From: Halomicroarcula saliterrae
GTDB taxonomy: Archaea > Halobacteriota > Halobacteria > Halobacteriales > Haloarculaceae
Assembly: GCF_031624395.1 (NCBI RefSeq)
Contig: NZ_JAMQON010000004.1
Span: 62,001-126,000, forward strand
Direction of reading: 5' to 3'
DNA length: 64,000 nucleotides
Shown piece after piece: positions 43,833 through 52,601 of this stretch. The notes under the pieces are model-generated. The model searched no databases. It had not been told where the DNA came from and saw only the letters and a program-made list of their open reading frames with translations. The translations under genes and the position numbers were made by a program. Numbering within the stretch: position 1 is the first letter of the stretch; each line of letters begins with the position of its first letter.

Positions 43833-44969
43833 ATGTCAAGCTTTTCTGAACATGACAGAGAACGGCTTCGAGCCGAGTTCGACCGCCAACTCGACGTTGG
43901 CTTACATCACGGTGCACAGTTAGCAGTCTACGTCGACGGCGAACTCGTGGTTGATTTCGCCGGTGGTATTGATGGCCCCGATGGCGAACCAACAACACCG
44001 GAGACACGCCACCTCATCTTCTCGTGTACGAAGCCCTACGCTGGGGTTGGACTCCAACAGTTAATCGAGACCGGGAAGGCTGCATACGACGACCCGATTG
44101 TCAAGCATTGGCCGGAGTTCGCCGAGGAAGACAGCCAGAAAGCCGATATCACGATTCAACAGATTCTCAGCCACACGGCTGGGGTGCCATACGGCGACTT
44201 CGATGAAGCCGTCGAGGAGTGGAGTGACTGGGACAGCGTCGTCGAAGCAATGGAAGGCATCGACCCGGTGTTCGAACCCGGCGAGCAGCCAGCCTATCAT
44301 ACCTTCAATTACGGCTGGATCGTTGGCGAGTTGATTCACCGAATCAGTGGCCACCCCGTCGATGAGTATGTCGCAGAGAACGTATTCGAGCCACTCGGCT
44401 TAGAACAGTCCTCGATTGGACTCGATGAGGATGAACCAGATGACGTCGCGACACTTGCGGGTTTTGAGGTGTTCGACCGGTGTCGTGATCCAGGCGAGGG
44501 GCTGGGTATCCCAGCTTCGGACTCCGCGGCTGTCTTCAATCGAGAGGATATCCATCGAGCCGTCATCCCAGCCGCGAATGGCATCGGGACCGCAAGAAAC
44601 CTCGCGCGATTCTACGCCTGTATGGCGAACGGTGGGGAACTGGACGGGACACGGTTGCTCGAGTCCGACACGGTCGAGAAGGCGACCACAACCCACGCAG
44701 AAACCGACTCTGATGGGACACTTTCGCGGCCTGCACGCTATGGGCTCGGCTTCTGGACCGGGGGACTCGCAAACGACATGTTCGGGTCGGTCAGCACCGA
44801 AGAGATGTTTGGTCACGCTGGCCTCGGGAGTGTCTTCGTCTGGGGTGACTCCAAATCGGACGTCGGCTTTGCGTACGTGACGAATGGCATCCGAGAGGAA
44901 TCGTACGAACACGCAGCCCGGGTCAGTGGGATGTCTGATTCAGTCCGGTTGCTACTCAACGAGAGCTAA
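43833..44969 (+). CDS. Serine hydrolase, class C beta-lactamase family
   Basis: 378 residues. The nucleophile motif SCTK (S-x-x-K) lies at about 64-67, with the second motif in HTFNYGWIVGELIHRI and the C-terminal GHAGLGS segment replacing the KTG box, as in esterase-like members (EstB, LACTB type). There is no signal peptide, so it is probably cytoplasmic. It is probably an esterase or D-amino-peptide hydrolase rather than an antibiotic resistance enzyme. Single gene with its own promoter (TTTTATTG at about 43803). Confidence 0.85.
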   Translation: MSSFSEHDRERLRAEFDRQLDVGLHHGAQLAVYVDGELVVDFAGGIDGPDGEPTTPETRHLIFSCTKPYAGVGLQQLIETGKAAYDDPIVKHWPEFAEEDSQKADITIQQILSHTAGVPYGDFDEAVEEWSDWDSVVEAMEGIDPVFEPGEQPAYHTFNYGWIVGELIHRISGHPVDEYVAENVFEPLGLEQSSIGLDEDEPDDVATLAGFEVFDRCRDPGEGLGIPASDSAAVFNREDIHRAVIPAANGIGTARNLARFYACMANGGELDGTRLLESDTVEKATTTHAETDSDGTLSRPARYGLGFWTGGLANDMFGSVSTEEMFGHAGLGSVFVWGDSKSDVGFAYVTNGIREESYEHAARVSGMSDSVRLLLNES

Positions 44970-45178
44970 GCGATTACGGCTTTTGAGGCGAAGTTTTTGC
45001 TGTCATTGAATCCGCTTCAGGGAAGATGTTTTGCCTCAAGTTTGGTCAATACAGAGCGTACATTCATTGATGCCCCTATGGGAACGGGCGACCACCCGCT
45101 CACCATGTGGCGCTACATCGTCTAAGTCGTGAAAGTATAATCACTAGATTAACTAAGTTGCAGTATCACTAAGGTTCT

Positions 45179-45586
45179 ATGCCTGATTATCCGGATGACT
45201 GGGATAGACGAAGGAGACAGGTATATAAGCGCGATAACTACGAATGTCAAAATTGCGGCCAAAAAGGTAGGAGGAGAGGGGATGCTGAACTTCACGCTCA
45301 CCATGTTGTTCCAAAAAGTGTAGGCGGAAGTGATAAACTGAGCAACCTAATAACAGTTTGCAAAAGCTGTCATGGTTCTATTCATAATGGGAATCAGGTA
45401 AGCGATAACCAAAACGATAGCAGTGATAGAATGTATGCTTGCCCAACCTGTAGTTCTATTCTCCCAAGAGGTGATTGGAGAGCATACGCGAAACATTTTT
45501 CAAGATGTGAACTCCCATACAGTAGACCTGAGGGAATTAATAACACTAAATGGGAAAAGGTGAAACAGGCCGTCTCAAAAGCGTGA
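45179..45586 (+). CDS. HNH endonuclease with C-terminal zinc finger
   Basis: 135 residues. HNH core: YECQNCG, then HAHHVVPKSVGGSDKLSNLITVCKSCHGSIHNG, with the His pair, Asn and CxxC zinc knuckles all present. A second Cys2-His-Cys finger follows (YACPTCSSIL ... HFSRC). The gene is AT-rich compared with its neighbours, a sign of recent arrival. It may be a homing or defence nuclease; no partner methylase is near. The AT-rich gap upstream (45130-45175) holds its promoter. Confidence 0.85.
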   Translation: MPDYPDDWDRRRRQVYKRDNYECQNCGQKGRRRGDAELHAHHVVPKSVGGSDKLSNLITVCKSCHGSIHNGNQVSDNQNDSSDRMYACPTCSSILPRGDWRAYAKHFSRCELPYSRPEGINNTKWEKVKQAVSKA

Positions 45587-45786
45587 TTATCTATATTATC
45601 TTCATTATCTAGTCATAACTACCCACTCTTTGTTCAGTACGGCGTACTGGTTATCGGCTAATCCTGATCAATACTTCAGTACCCAGTTTGCAGCCTTCAT
45701 CGGGGGGCTATTTCAGACAAAGATATCTGAAAGTAGCGCCTCTAATTGACACTCCATTTTTGACTGCTGGCTTCCCACTCAACCCC

Positions 45787-46158
45787 ATGAGCGACCTTCG
45801 AGTCCTCGTCGATGGGCACGAACTCACCGCATCGTGGAGTGACAACAATCAGGCAACTCAGGATGCACTCGCTGAGGCCTTACCACTCGGAGGCGAGGCA
45901 ACTCGCTGGGGCGATGAACTGTACTTCGGTACGGACGTCGATGTGCCACCAGAGGAGACACAAACAGCAGTACCAGTCGGCACAGTTGCCTACTGGCCAG
46001 ACGGGAACGCACTCTGTCTCTTCTGGGGAGAAACGCCGGCAAGTCACGAGAACGAACCACGTGCAGCTGCCCCGGTCACAGTGGTTGCTGAGATTGCAGA
46101 CACGGAACCACTACAGGACGTGACGGGTGGCACAACGGTTCGAGTTGAAGAGCAGTAG
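45787..46158 (+). CDS. Cyclophilin-like fold protein
   Basis: 123 residues from the ATG at 45787 (MSDLRVLVDGHEL); upstream in-frame ATGs have no support. GGEATRWGDELYFGTDV and VGTVAYWPDGNALCLFWGETPAS match the TM1367-type cyclophilin-like fold. The peptidyl-prolyl isomerase residues of true cyclophilins are not evident; the biochemical role is unknown. Single gene. Confidence 0.8.
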   Translation: MSDLRVLVDGHELTASWSDNNQATQDALAEALPLGGEATRWGDELYFGTDVDVPPEETQTAVPVGTVAYWPDGNALCLFWGETPASHENEPRAAAPVTVVAEIADTEPLQDVTGGTTVRVEEQ

Positions 46159-46194
46159 AGACACCCGGCTCTCGACTGGGTTCTGAACACCATC

Positions 46195-46317
46195 TCCTGG
46201 TGGATTGAAAGGGCGAGGACCGGTCGCGTTTACCTGGTCGTCTGGGTGCCCCCTCTCCGAGCGAAGCGAGGAGATGTTGGCCAGCGACCGCGAGCGGTCC
46301 GAGGGCTTTCGAGGTTG
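46195..46317 (+). repeat. GAAAGGGCGAGG...GAGGGCTTTC structured repeat, copy 2
   Basis: It shares its borders with copy 1 (38645-38752): TCCTGGTGGATTGAAAGGGC at the left and CCGAGGGCTTTCGAGGTTG at the right. The interior (GGTCGCG ... CGAGCGGTCC) can form its own stem. No ORF. It ends 205 bases before the VirD4-like gene. Confidence 0.55.
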
Positions 46318-46359
46318 CTGTAAGTGCATCTTCCTACGGAATATACCACCAGACAACGA

Positions 46360-46422
46360 TTTCCAAGGATGGCTCTACCCGCCAAAGGTTGGCAGTACAG
46401 CCCCTCACACTAACCTTGGAAA
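46360..46422. repeat. TTTCCAAGG...CCTTGGAAA inverted repeat before the VirD4-like gene
   Basis: Nine-base perfect arms at 46360-46368 and 46414-46422, with CCAAAGGTTGG in between. This lies in the 364-base gap 46159-46522 upstream of the 1211-aa ATPase. The same CCTTGGAAA core forms the long inverted repeat at 50757/51209, so it may be an operator or an end sequence of one element family. Confidence 0.5.
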
Positions 46423-46522
46423 CAGACACAGTGACACTGTGAATGGATAGCAACTGCTAGGCGAAATCATCATTCGAGAAGCGTTATCTCAGCGTCCAGC
46501 AACTGGAGAGTATCCAGCAATA

Positions 46523-49500
46523 ATGGCCCACGCCCCGCCAACTGAGGAGACACTTCCTGTCCCTGCAGACTCGACGGACACCTACATTCGAATCCAACCA
46601 GCCACTGACCCACTCGACCCGGACAATATCGAGACGCATACGCGTCGCCTCCACCGCCTCGACAGTCACACCGATTCCACTGGCTTTCTCGGTGGACTGT
46701 TTCAGAACGAGGAGCCACCCACTATCGAGTGGCTGCTCATCGGAAACGAAGATGAACTCTCCTATTACGTCCGGACCGTCCCGTCTGAAACACTCGACGG
46801 ACTCGAAGGCACCCTCAGAGGACTCTTTCCGAACGCCTATGCGTTCGAACGCGTCCAACTGTCCAGAGCCCACCTGCTTTCCGGTGTCACACCGGAGACA
46901 GAGACCAACACAAGTCCCACAGCCATCGAATACGAACGCCACACGTCTCATCGTCGTGACTGGCAAACCCGCCTCACACCTGTCGATCACTTCTACGAGA
47001 GCGAACAGACACACCTCCCACTGACGAGCGTCACAGAGACGATTGCGAACAGTCCCTATCCCGTGGTCTTTCAGACGCTCATACGGGCGAAACCGGATTG
47101 GTCTACCGAGCTCGAAACACGCCAACTCGCTCTCGAAGATGGGACAGATACACTCGGAGGGACGCTCACCAACGCCATCTTTGGCGCACCCGAAGACGAT
47201 GTCGAGCATCTCACCGCCGCAGACGAACAACGTCTCAGAGAGCTCACCGAGCGAGACCCGAGACACTCCTTCGATGTCAACTGCCGAGCAGCCGTGGGCC
47301 CCAAAGCTGCAAATGAAACTAAGGGCGTGTCATCGACCGACATCGCCCACGACCTCGAAACAGCGTTCACCCACCTCAATCAGACGACCTACGAGCTGGA
47401 TGGACAGGTTCTGACTGGCGAGTCCGCCCTGGACGTCGTCGACAATATCGAGGCCACGGACTTCCGAGAGAACACTCGAAACGGGGGGCTCATCAGAAAG
47501 TTTCCCTGGGCGAATCCACCCTCGCCAGTGCTCATCACCGATGCAAGCGAAGTGGGGAGTTTCTGTCTCCTCGATGGGGCTGCACTCACGGCCTCGGGAC
47601 GTCGCCTGCTGAATGCCACACCGGGAGAGCGCCAGCCCATGGCCCACCCGCCCGTACATCAACTCACACAGTACCGAACCCAGGGCCTCCCGATTGGCCA
47701 TCCACTCACACAGGATAGCACGCCGGAACCAGACCCGATCTCACTCCCGCCAGATCTGCAGTCACTGCATCTTGCGTGGTTCGGCAAGACTGGCTCTGGG
47801 AAATCGACGAGCCTCATCAACGCACTACTGGATAACCACGAGGCCACAGACGGCGCTGACATCCTGATTGATCCGAAAGGCGATGGAATGCCCGTCGAGT
47901 ACATGCAAGCGCACTACGAGCGCTACGGGAGCTTGGAGAACGTCCTGTACTTCGATTGTGCCGACATCCTCCCGGCATTCTCGTTTTTTGATATCCGTGA
48001 TGAACTCGACGCAGGGATTTCCCGGACAGCTGCAGTCGAAGACCGCGTCGAACACTATATCGAGATTCTCGTGGCGCTCATGGGCCGTGACCGCTTCGAG
48101 CAGGCCGTTCGCTCGCCGGACATTATTCGCTACATCGTCAAAGCGATGTTCGACCCCGTCAGTGGTGAGGAGGCCTTTAGCCACCGAGAGTTCCATGGCG
48201 CACTCCAAGAGATGCACGACCGCAACAGTGCGCCTCCGGTCTCGGATGGGGACTTAGAGCGGATGCTCGCCGGCGTCGTGGCCAATCGAGCCCGGACCTT
48301 CGATGAGATTATGCAGGGGGTGGCAAACCGTATCGAGAAGATTCCGGTCAATCCCCGACTTGCGCGAATTTTCAATCACGTCCCTGAGCGGGGCGAAGAG
48401 AGTGATGACCCACATTTCGACCTCTTCGAGTATCTGGACGAGGACGTCGTGATTATCTTCGATACGGGCGGGCTGCGAAGTGAGTCCCAGCGAGCACTCA
48501 CGCTGTTGATTATCTCGAATCTCTGGTCGGCACTGAAACGCCGCGCAAAAGAACAGACTGACAGTGAAGACGACCAGGAGAAAGCTGACCTCCCGCTGGT
48601 CAATTGCTATCTCGAAGAGGCTGCGAGTATCGCAGATTCGTCCTTGCTTTCGGAACTCCTCTCTCAATCACGGAGTTTCGAGTGTTCGGTCACACTCGCG
48701 ATGCAATTTCCATCCCAGCTGCGTGAGCGAAGCGAGCGAGCCTATCAGGAGGTACTGAACAACGTCTCGACTATCGTGACGGGTAACGTCGCCGTCGACG
48801 AACGGCTGGCGAAGCGACTGGCCACCGACGAAATGTCCCCCAGTGACGTGGGGAATCGACTCCGTGCACTCCGTCGTGGGGAGTGGTTGGTCTCCCTGCC
48901 TGCGGCCTTCGATGAAGACGAACCCCAGCCGTTTCTGGTGCGCTCGCTCACGCCTCCGAGAGGCCATCCCGCAGCAAGAGAGGGGCCACGTCGCAGTGGG
49001 TTCGAGGATGCCACCACGGCACTCACAGAGCGCATACAGAGCACTGTGGGACTGAGCTTGGTCGAACCCAGTACAGTCGAGGATTCGGATGACGAAGAGA
49101 CGGGCCCAGAACGCGTCGACAGCGCCTTGCCCTATACGAATCGACTGCCTGAGACGGTCCGCTACGACGGCGAGGTTCATGCGCTCTTCTGTACCGAGTG
49201 TGAGAGTCGCTATGACCCAGATGGGTCGGGAATGTCCCGGGCTATCGAGTGCTGTGCCATCCTAGAAGAAGTGGACCGGGATGACGTCCCCATCTGTGAG
49301 GTGAACCTGAAGCTCACGCCGGATGAACGAGAGGTGACCGACTTTTCCGATAGACAGCTCATGTTCGTCCAGGCCGTCTACAATGCCCAGCAACTGCGCT
49401 ATGATCCACTGGAGTATGATTTGCTGTACGACAGCATGATTCGACTCCAGGAGTACCTCGATATCGACAGCGAAGCTGTGACGGATCTGGTCGAAGCAAA

Positions 49501-50158
49501 GATACTCAAACACGATACGGATCGGCCCCATCGCCTGTATTCGGTGACGCCGTCGGGGCGAAGCTTGATTGGCGAGCACTATCGCAAGGGCGTCGATTAT
49601 GGCCACGGCAAGGGCGATTTAGATGAGACGTCTCAGCATGTTCTGGCTGTGGAGGTTGGTCGTCAGTATCTCCAGACGCACTATGTCGAAGATGACGAGT
49701 CACCAGTCGTCGACGTCGTCCCGTATTTCGAGCTCGATGAGCAAGAAAGTACGGTCGTCTCTGCAGCGAGTGCAATGGGCGGCGATAGCGAGGAGTTAGC
49801 CGAGGAAATGAGTGAGTACAACCGCCATCGAATCGACGTGGTTGGGCTGGACGAGGATGGTCATATTCGCATTACGCTCGAAGCCGAACGAGTGAATCAC
49901 GATCTTCGCAGAGCAGTGCCTGAGGACTTCGATAAGATGGCTGTGTGTGACCCCGATGAGGCGATCTGGGTCACGATGTCGCATTCTGAGGCCCATCGTG
50001 TGCTGGGCGCATTGAATGACCCCTTGGAGGGAGAACCGCGTGTAGAGAAGACGTATGCCGATAGTACGCCGGCGAGTCAGTTCCGAATCGATACCGCGGG
50101 ATGTACGGGGATGTTCACGGTCGAGCAGGTGCGAGATATGATCGAGGAGGCTGGGTGA
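46523..50158 (+). CDS. VirD4/TraG-type coupling ATPase (HerA-like), 1211 aa
   Basis: A very large conjugation coupling-type ATPase. Walker A GKTGSGKS lies at residues 421-428, followed by DILIDPKGDGM. A helical all-alpha section (about 500-640), Walker B-like LPLVNCYLEEAASIAD (about 690) and VTLAMQFPSQL are typical of VirD4/TraG. After residue 880 come a zinc ribbon (FCTECESRYD ... ECCAI) and winged-helix modules (about 940-1030 and 1080-1200), unusual additions that could bind DNA at the transfer origin. No transmembrane helices are evident at the N terminus. It presumably feeds DNA to the channel encoded at 0.8-8.1 kb. Direct partnership is inferred. Confidence 0.8.
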   Translation: MAHAPPTEETLPVPADSTDTYIRIQPATDPLDPDNIETHTRRLHRLDSHTDSTGFLGGLFQNEEPPTIEWLLIGNEDELSYYVRTVPSETLDGLEGTLRGLFPNAYAFERVQLSRAHLLSGVTPETETNTSPTAIEYERHTSHRRDWQTRLTPVDHFYESEQTHLPLTSVTETIANSPYPVVFQTLIRAKPDWSTELETRQLALEDGTDTLGGTLTNAIFGAPEDDVEHLTAADEQRLRELTERDPRHSFDVNCRAAVGPKAANETKGVSSTDIAHDLETAFTHLNQTTYELDGQVLTGESALDVVDNIEATDFRENTRNGGLIRKFPWANPPSPVLITDASEVGSFCLLDGAALTASGRRLLNATPGERQPMAHPPVHQLTQYRTQGLPIGHPLTQDSTPEPDPISLPPDLQSLHLAWFGKTGSGKSTSLINALLDNHEATDGADILIDPKGDGMPVEYMQAHYERYGSLENVLYFDCADILPAFSFFDIRDELDAGISRTAAVEDRVEHYIEILVALMGRDRFEQAVRSPDIIRYIVKAMFDPVSGEEAFSHREFHGALQEMHDRNSAPPVSDGDLERMLAGVVANRARTFDEIMQGVANRIEKIPVNPRLARIFNHVPERGEESDDPHFDLFEYLDEDVVIIFDTGGLRSESQRALTLLIISNLWSALKRRAKEQTDSEDDQEKADLPLVNCYLEEAASIADSSLLSELLSQSRSFECSVTLAMQFPSQLRERSERAYQEVLNNVSTIVTGNVAVDERLAKRLATDEMSPSDVGNRLRALRRGEWLVSLPAAFDEDEPQPFLVRSLTPPRGHPAAREGPRRSGFEDATTALTERIQSTVGLSLVEPSTVEDSDDEETGPERVDSALPYTNRLPETVRYDGEVHALFCTECESRYDPDGSGMSRAIECCAILEEVDRDDVPICEVNLKLTPDEREVTDFSDRQLMFVQAVYNAQQLRYDPLEYDLLYDSMIRLQEYLDIDSEAVTDLVEAKILKHDTDRPHRLYSVTPSGRSLIGEHYRKGVDYGHGKGDLDETSQHVLAVEVGRQYLQTHYVEDDESPVVDVVPYFELDEQESTVVSAASAMGGDSEELAEEMSEYNRHRIDVVGLDEDGHIRITLEAERVNHDLRRAVPEDFDKMAVCDPDEAIWVTMSHSEAHRVLGALNDPLEGEPRVEKTYADSTPASQFRIDTAGCTGMFTVEQVRDMIEEAG

Positions 50159-50304
50159 AGGGTCCTGCTGAGACACTGGTTAATTAATCTGGATGATGCG
50201 ATCTTCGGAGTCATCGTCGCCTGCATTGAATCGACTCTGAGACGTGCTGTGAGTTCTCCGCTGAATAAAGAGCCCATAGAGGCAGATAGAGACAACTGAG
50301 CAGA

Positions 50305-50562
50305 TCAGCCCAAGAATTCGTCAAGGAATTTGTTTACCTCGGCATGGCCCTTGGCTTCGGGTTCACGGTCGATTTTCGGTGGGAAACAATTGGGTTCGTA
50401 ACCCTCGGGCACTGCTACAATATACGGCTGGGCGTTCCCGAGGGTGTGAGAAAGATATCTAATACTCGTTCCCTTTATGCGAGACCGGATATCGGCACAT
50501 CGTCCACAGCGTTCCTGAGAAACAAGACCTAATTCTGTCTCAGAAGAACTTTGTTCAGACAT
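50305..50562 (-). CDS. Small acidic protein, hypothetical
   Basis: 85 residues from the ATG at 50562. CGRCADIRSRIKGTS has one CxxC, and the C terminus is acidic and helical (AKGHAEVNKFLDEFLG). Codon use looks coding. It is convergent with the VirD4-like gene. No family recognised. Confidence 0.5.
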   Translation of the reverse strand: MSEQSSSETELGLVSQERCGRCADIRSRIKGTSIRYLSHTLGNAQPYIVAVPEGYEPNCFPPKIDREPEAKGHAEVNKFLDEFLG

Positions 50563-50756
50563 AAGTACACGTCATTATGTCTGGCCTTATCAATCTCTTG
50601 TTGCAAAAGAAATGCGTCAACCATGGACCTCGTATCAATTTACTCTCTCTATCGGTTGATTGGGGGGAACAACCAGACAGACAGTCACCAAGCATGAAAA
50701 GAACACTTTTCACGACCTCATAGCGATGGGCAATTACTCATGCGTGCGGAATATGG

Positions 50757-51209
50757 CCAACCTTGGAAAATCGCCCCGCTAAGGAGTGTGAAGAGACAAG
50801 AAATGGCGACTAGGACGGGGCCGTTCCCGTGGGGATGTGCACGTGGCGTCGACGCGAAGAAGCGCAAAGCGCCCAGAGAGCGATAGAGCCCGTGGAATAG
50901 CCACGTCTTCGTCACGCAGGTTGGCTTTCCCATCGCTGAATAACTAGACAGATTCCATAGTATTCGTTCTCAGGGAGTATCCAAGGATAGCGCCGTCTAT
51001 GGGTTTTCCTATCCTTGGGAGTGATCAGGTTTCAGTGAGGTTCGTGAGTGGGTGAGAGCGAAGAATTCCTAAACGAGCCGTAGAAACCCACAGACAGCGT
51101 CCTCACCACGACAGGTAGCACCTGCGCAAGCCACGCCTGTTTCGACCCCGTCCTAGGCTCCCTGTTTCTCATATCATACTCTTCTAGCGGTGCGTTTTTC
51201 CAAGGTTGG
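50757..51209. mobile_element. MITE-like element with long imperfect inverted repeats
   Basis: The outer 14 bases, CCAACCTTGGAAAA (50757-50770) and their exact complement (51196-51209), are followed by matching CGC-x-CCGCTA. Similarity resumes at CTAGGACGGGG (50811-50821 against 51146-51156). So the arms are about 65 bases, imperfect, around roughly 325 bases without a real gene. Inside, TATCCAAGGATAG and CTATCCTTGGGA (about 50979-51020) make a further hairpin. It could be a non-autonomous transposable element or an inverted duplication of a promoter region. It fills most of the 703-base gap before 51266. Confidence 0.5.
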
Positions 51210-51235
51210 ATTTCGGGGGATATCGCCACGCCCAC

Positions 51236-51265
51236 TTATATACCAAGACGGGACCAGACACCCTG
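51236..51265 (+). promoter_or_regulatory. Promoter and leader copied from, or shared with, orc1
   Basis: TTATATA at 51236-51242 is followed by AAGACGGGACCAGACACCC (51245-51263), the 19-base leader also found before orc1 (40750-40768). It fixes the start of the next gene at 51266. Sequences further upstream differ, so the shared part is the core promoter and leader only. Confidence 0.7.
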
Positions 51266-52492
51266 ATGGACGTACCAACAGCTACTGAAAGTGCTGGAAC
51301 ATTCGGCGATATTCACCGTTTGGCAGATGGCGGCTTTACTGGTGATACTGAGGTGATTACAACCCGGGGGCCACGCCGAATTGACAGCCTCAATATTGGG
51401 CAGATGCTCTACACTCTCAATCCCACAACTGGACTTATCAAAACGAAGCCAGTCACGGATATCCAGCGGCTGGATTTCGAAGGCAGGTTCAGAACGATTC
51501 AAACGCGACGGGCAGACCTGTTCTTACATCCTGACCAACTGGTGCCCTACACAACAAAGGGGCTTGGTGAAATCCGATTCCAGCGTGCCGGTGACTTGCG
51601 TGAGAAACGCTTCTATCAGTTCATCAACGACTGGAACAGCCTGCATGGAACGCCCCTCAGACAGGTCGATATCACCGATATCCTAGAGGACTACGAAATC
51701 TGTGTAACCACCGAGGAGCACGGTTTGAGCTTCAGAAGTCAGCTCCCGGAGAGATGTGAGCCATTTCACCAGAACGGCTACACGGGATTCCAGTTCAAAC
51801 CAGAGATGTTCAAACAGTATCAAGGAGACATCGAAGCGCTTGCAGACGAGGTCACGATTCGAGGTGGCTCCAATCAGCGACGCCGGCCGTACAAATTCGA
51901 TGGGAACGATTTCGTCGAATTGATTGGTTGGTTTGTCACTGAGGGCAGTCTCACAGAGACGGAGAAATCTGTCATCGTCCAGATTGCACAGCAAACGCCA
52001 GAGCACAGACAGACAATCCGCGAGTTATTCGACTGCCTCGGAATCACAGTGAGTGTCAGTGATAAGTCGTTTTCAGTTGGGGCACCAGTGTATGCAGACC
52101 TCATAGAGAAACTATGTGGGAGGACGTGCCGAGAGATGCGACTCCCAGCATTCGTCTGGACGCTTAATCTCGCTCAGAAAAGGCTCTTACTGGAAGTTCT
52201 CTTCTGGGGCGATGGGAACGACTACGGCGTGTACTATACGACGAGTTCAGAACTTGCTGGGGATGTCCTCTGTCTCTGTCTAGAGCTCGGTATCAAGCCA
52301 CGCTATGGTCGACGTGGAGAGATGTGGCAAATCTACACTGGGCGAACCAACGACGGCTTCGATTCCACGAAACACACTGATTGGGAGTGGGGTCCAAGAG
52401 ACCGGTACCAACTGACCGTTGAGGACTACAGTACCGTACTGGTCGGGAGAAATGGTCGCTTCCAGTGGATTAGCGTAAGTGCAGTGTCGTAG
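51266..52492 (+). CDS. Free-standing Hint/LAGLIDADG intein-like protein
   Basis: 408 residues from the ATG at 51266 (MDVPTATESAGTFGD). After about 22 residues comes an intein N-terminal block, FTGDTEVITTRGPRRIDSL, but the splicing Cys1 position is Gly (GGC, one base from TGC). The Hint part continues to HPDQLVPYTT. LAGLIDADG-type endonuclease segments are FVELIGWFVTEGSL (about 215) and KRLLLEVLFWGDGND (about 310). The C terminus (RYQLTVEDYSTVLVGRNGRFQWISVS) keeps the block-F strand, while the His-Asn of the C-splice site is absent. So splicing should be lost, while the homing endonuclease may survive. It ends at the junction with GC-rich DNA. Confidence 0.8.
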   Translation: MDVPTATESAGTFGDIHRLADGGFTGDTEVITTRGPRRIDSLNIGQMLYTLNPTTGLIKTKPVTDIQRLDFEGRFRTIQTRRADLFLHPDQLVPYTTKGLGEIRFQRAGDLREKRFYQFINDWNSLHGTPLRQVDITDILEDYEICVTTEEHGLSFRSQLPERCEPFHQNGYTGFQFKPEMFKQYQGDIEALADEVTIRGGSNQRRRPYKFDGNDFVELIGWFVTEGSLTETEKSVIVQIAQQTPEHRQTIRELFDCLGITVSVSDKSFSVGAPVYADLIEKLCGRTCREMRLPAFVWTLNLAQKRLLLEVLFWGDGNDYGVYYTTSSELAGDVLCLCLELGIKPRYGRRGEMWQIYTGRTNDGFDSTKHTDWEWGPRDRYQLTVEDYSTVLVGRNGRFQWISVSAVS

Positions 52493-52600
52493 CCGTCGTT
52501 CAAACACGTCACGGGGACGTGGGAGAGCGGCGCCGAGACGGTGGTCAGCGTGACCGGCACGCGCGGGAATCTGACGGTCAGACTGGAGGAACGCGGATGA
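52493..52600 (+). pseudogene. C-terminal remnant of a pilin-like DUF gene at the element boundary
   Basis: The frame SFKHVTGTWESGAETVV, followed by SVTGTRGNLTVRLEERG and a stop (52598-52600), is GC-rich and coding in character but has no start and no upstream portion. It resembles the beta-rich C-terminal ends of haloarchaeal pilin-like DUF proteins that usually begin this operon. Upstream DNA is the unrelated Hint gene, so the gene was cut at about 52493. No target-site duplication can be identified, since the other end is outside the window. Confidence 0.6.
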
Positions 52601-52601
52601 G

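Noticed and set aside
46484-47266. 260-codon minus-strand frame over the start of the VirD4-like gene
   Set aside because: Cys/Arg-rich shadow; the plus-strand frame continues unbroken for 1211 codons.
50718-51235. Two minus-strand frames (about 70 codons each) inside the inverted-repeat element
   Set aside because: They begin at or beyond the inverted-repeat arms, have no convincing start or domain, and fit a non-coding element better.
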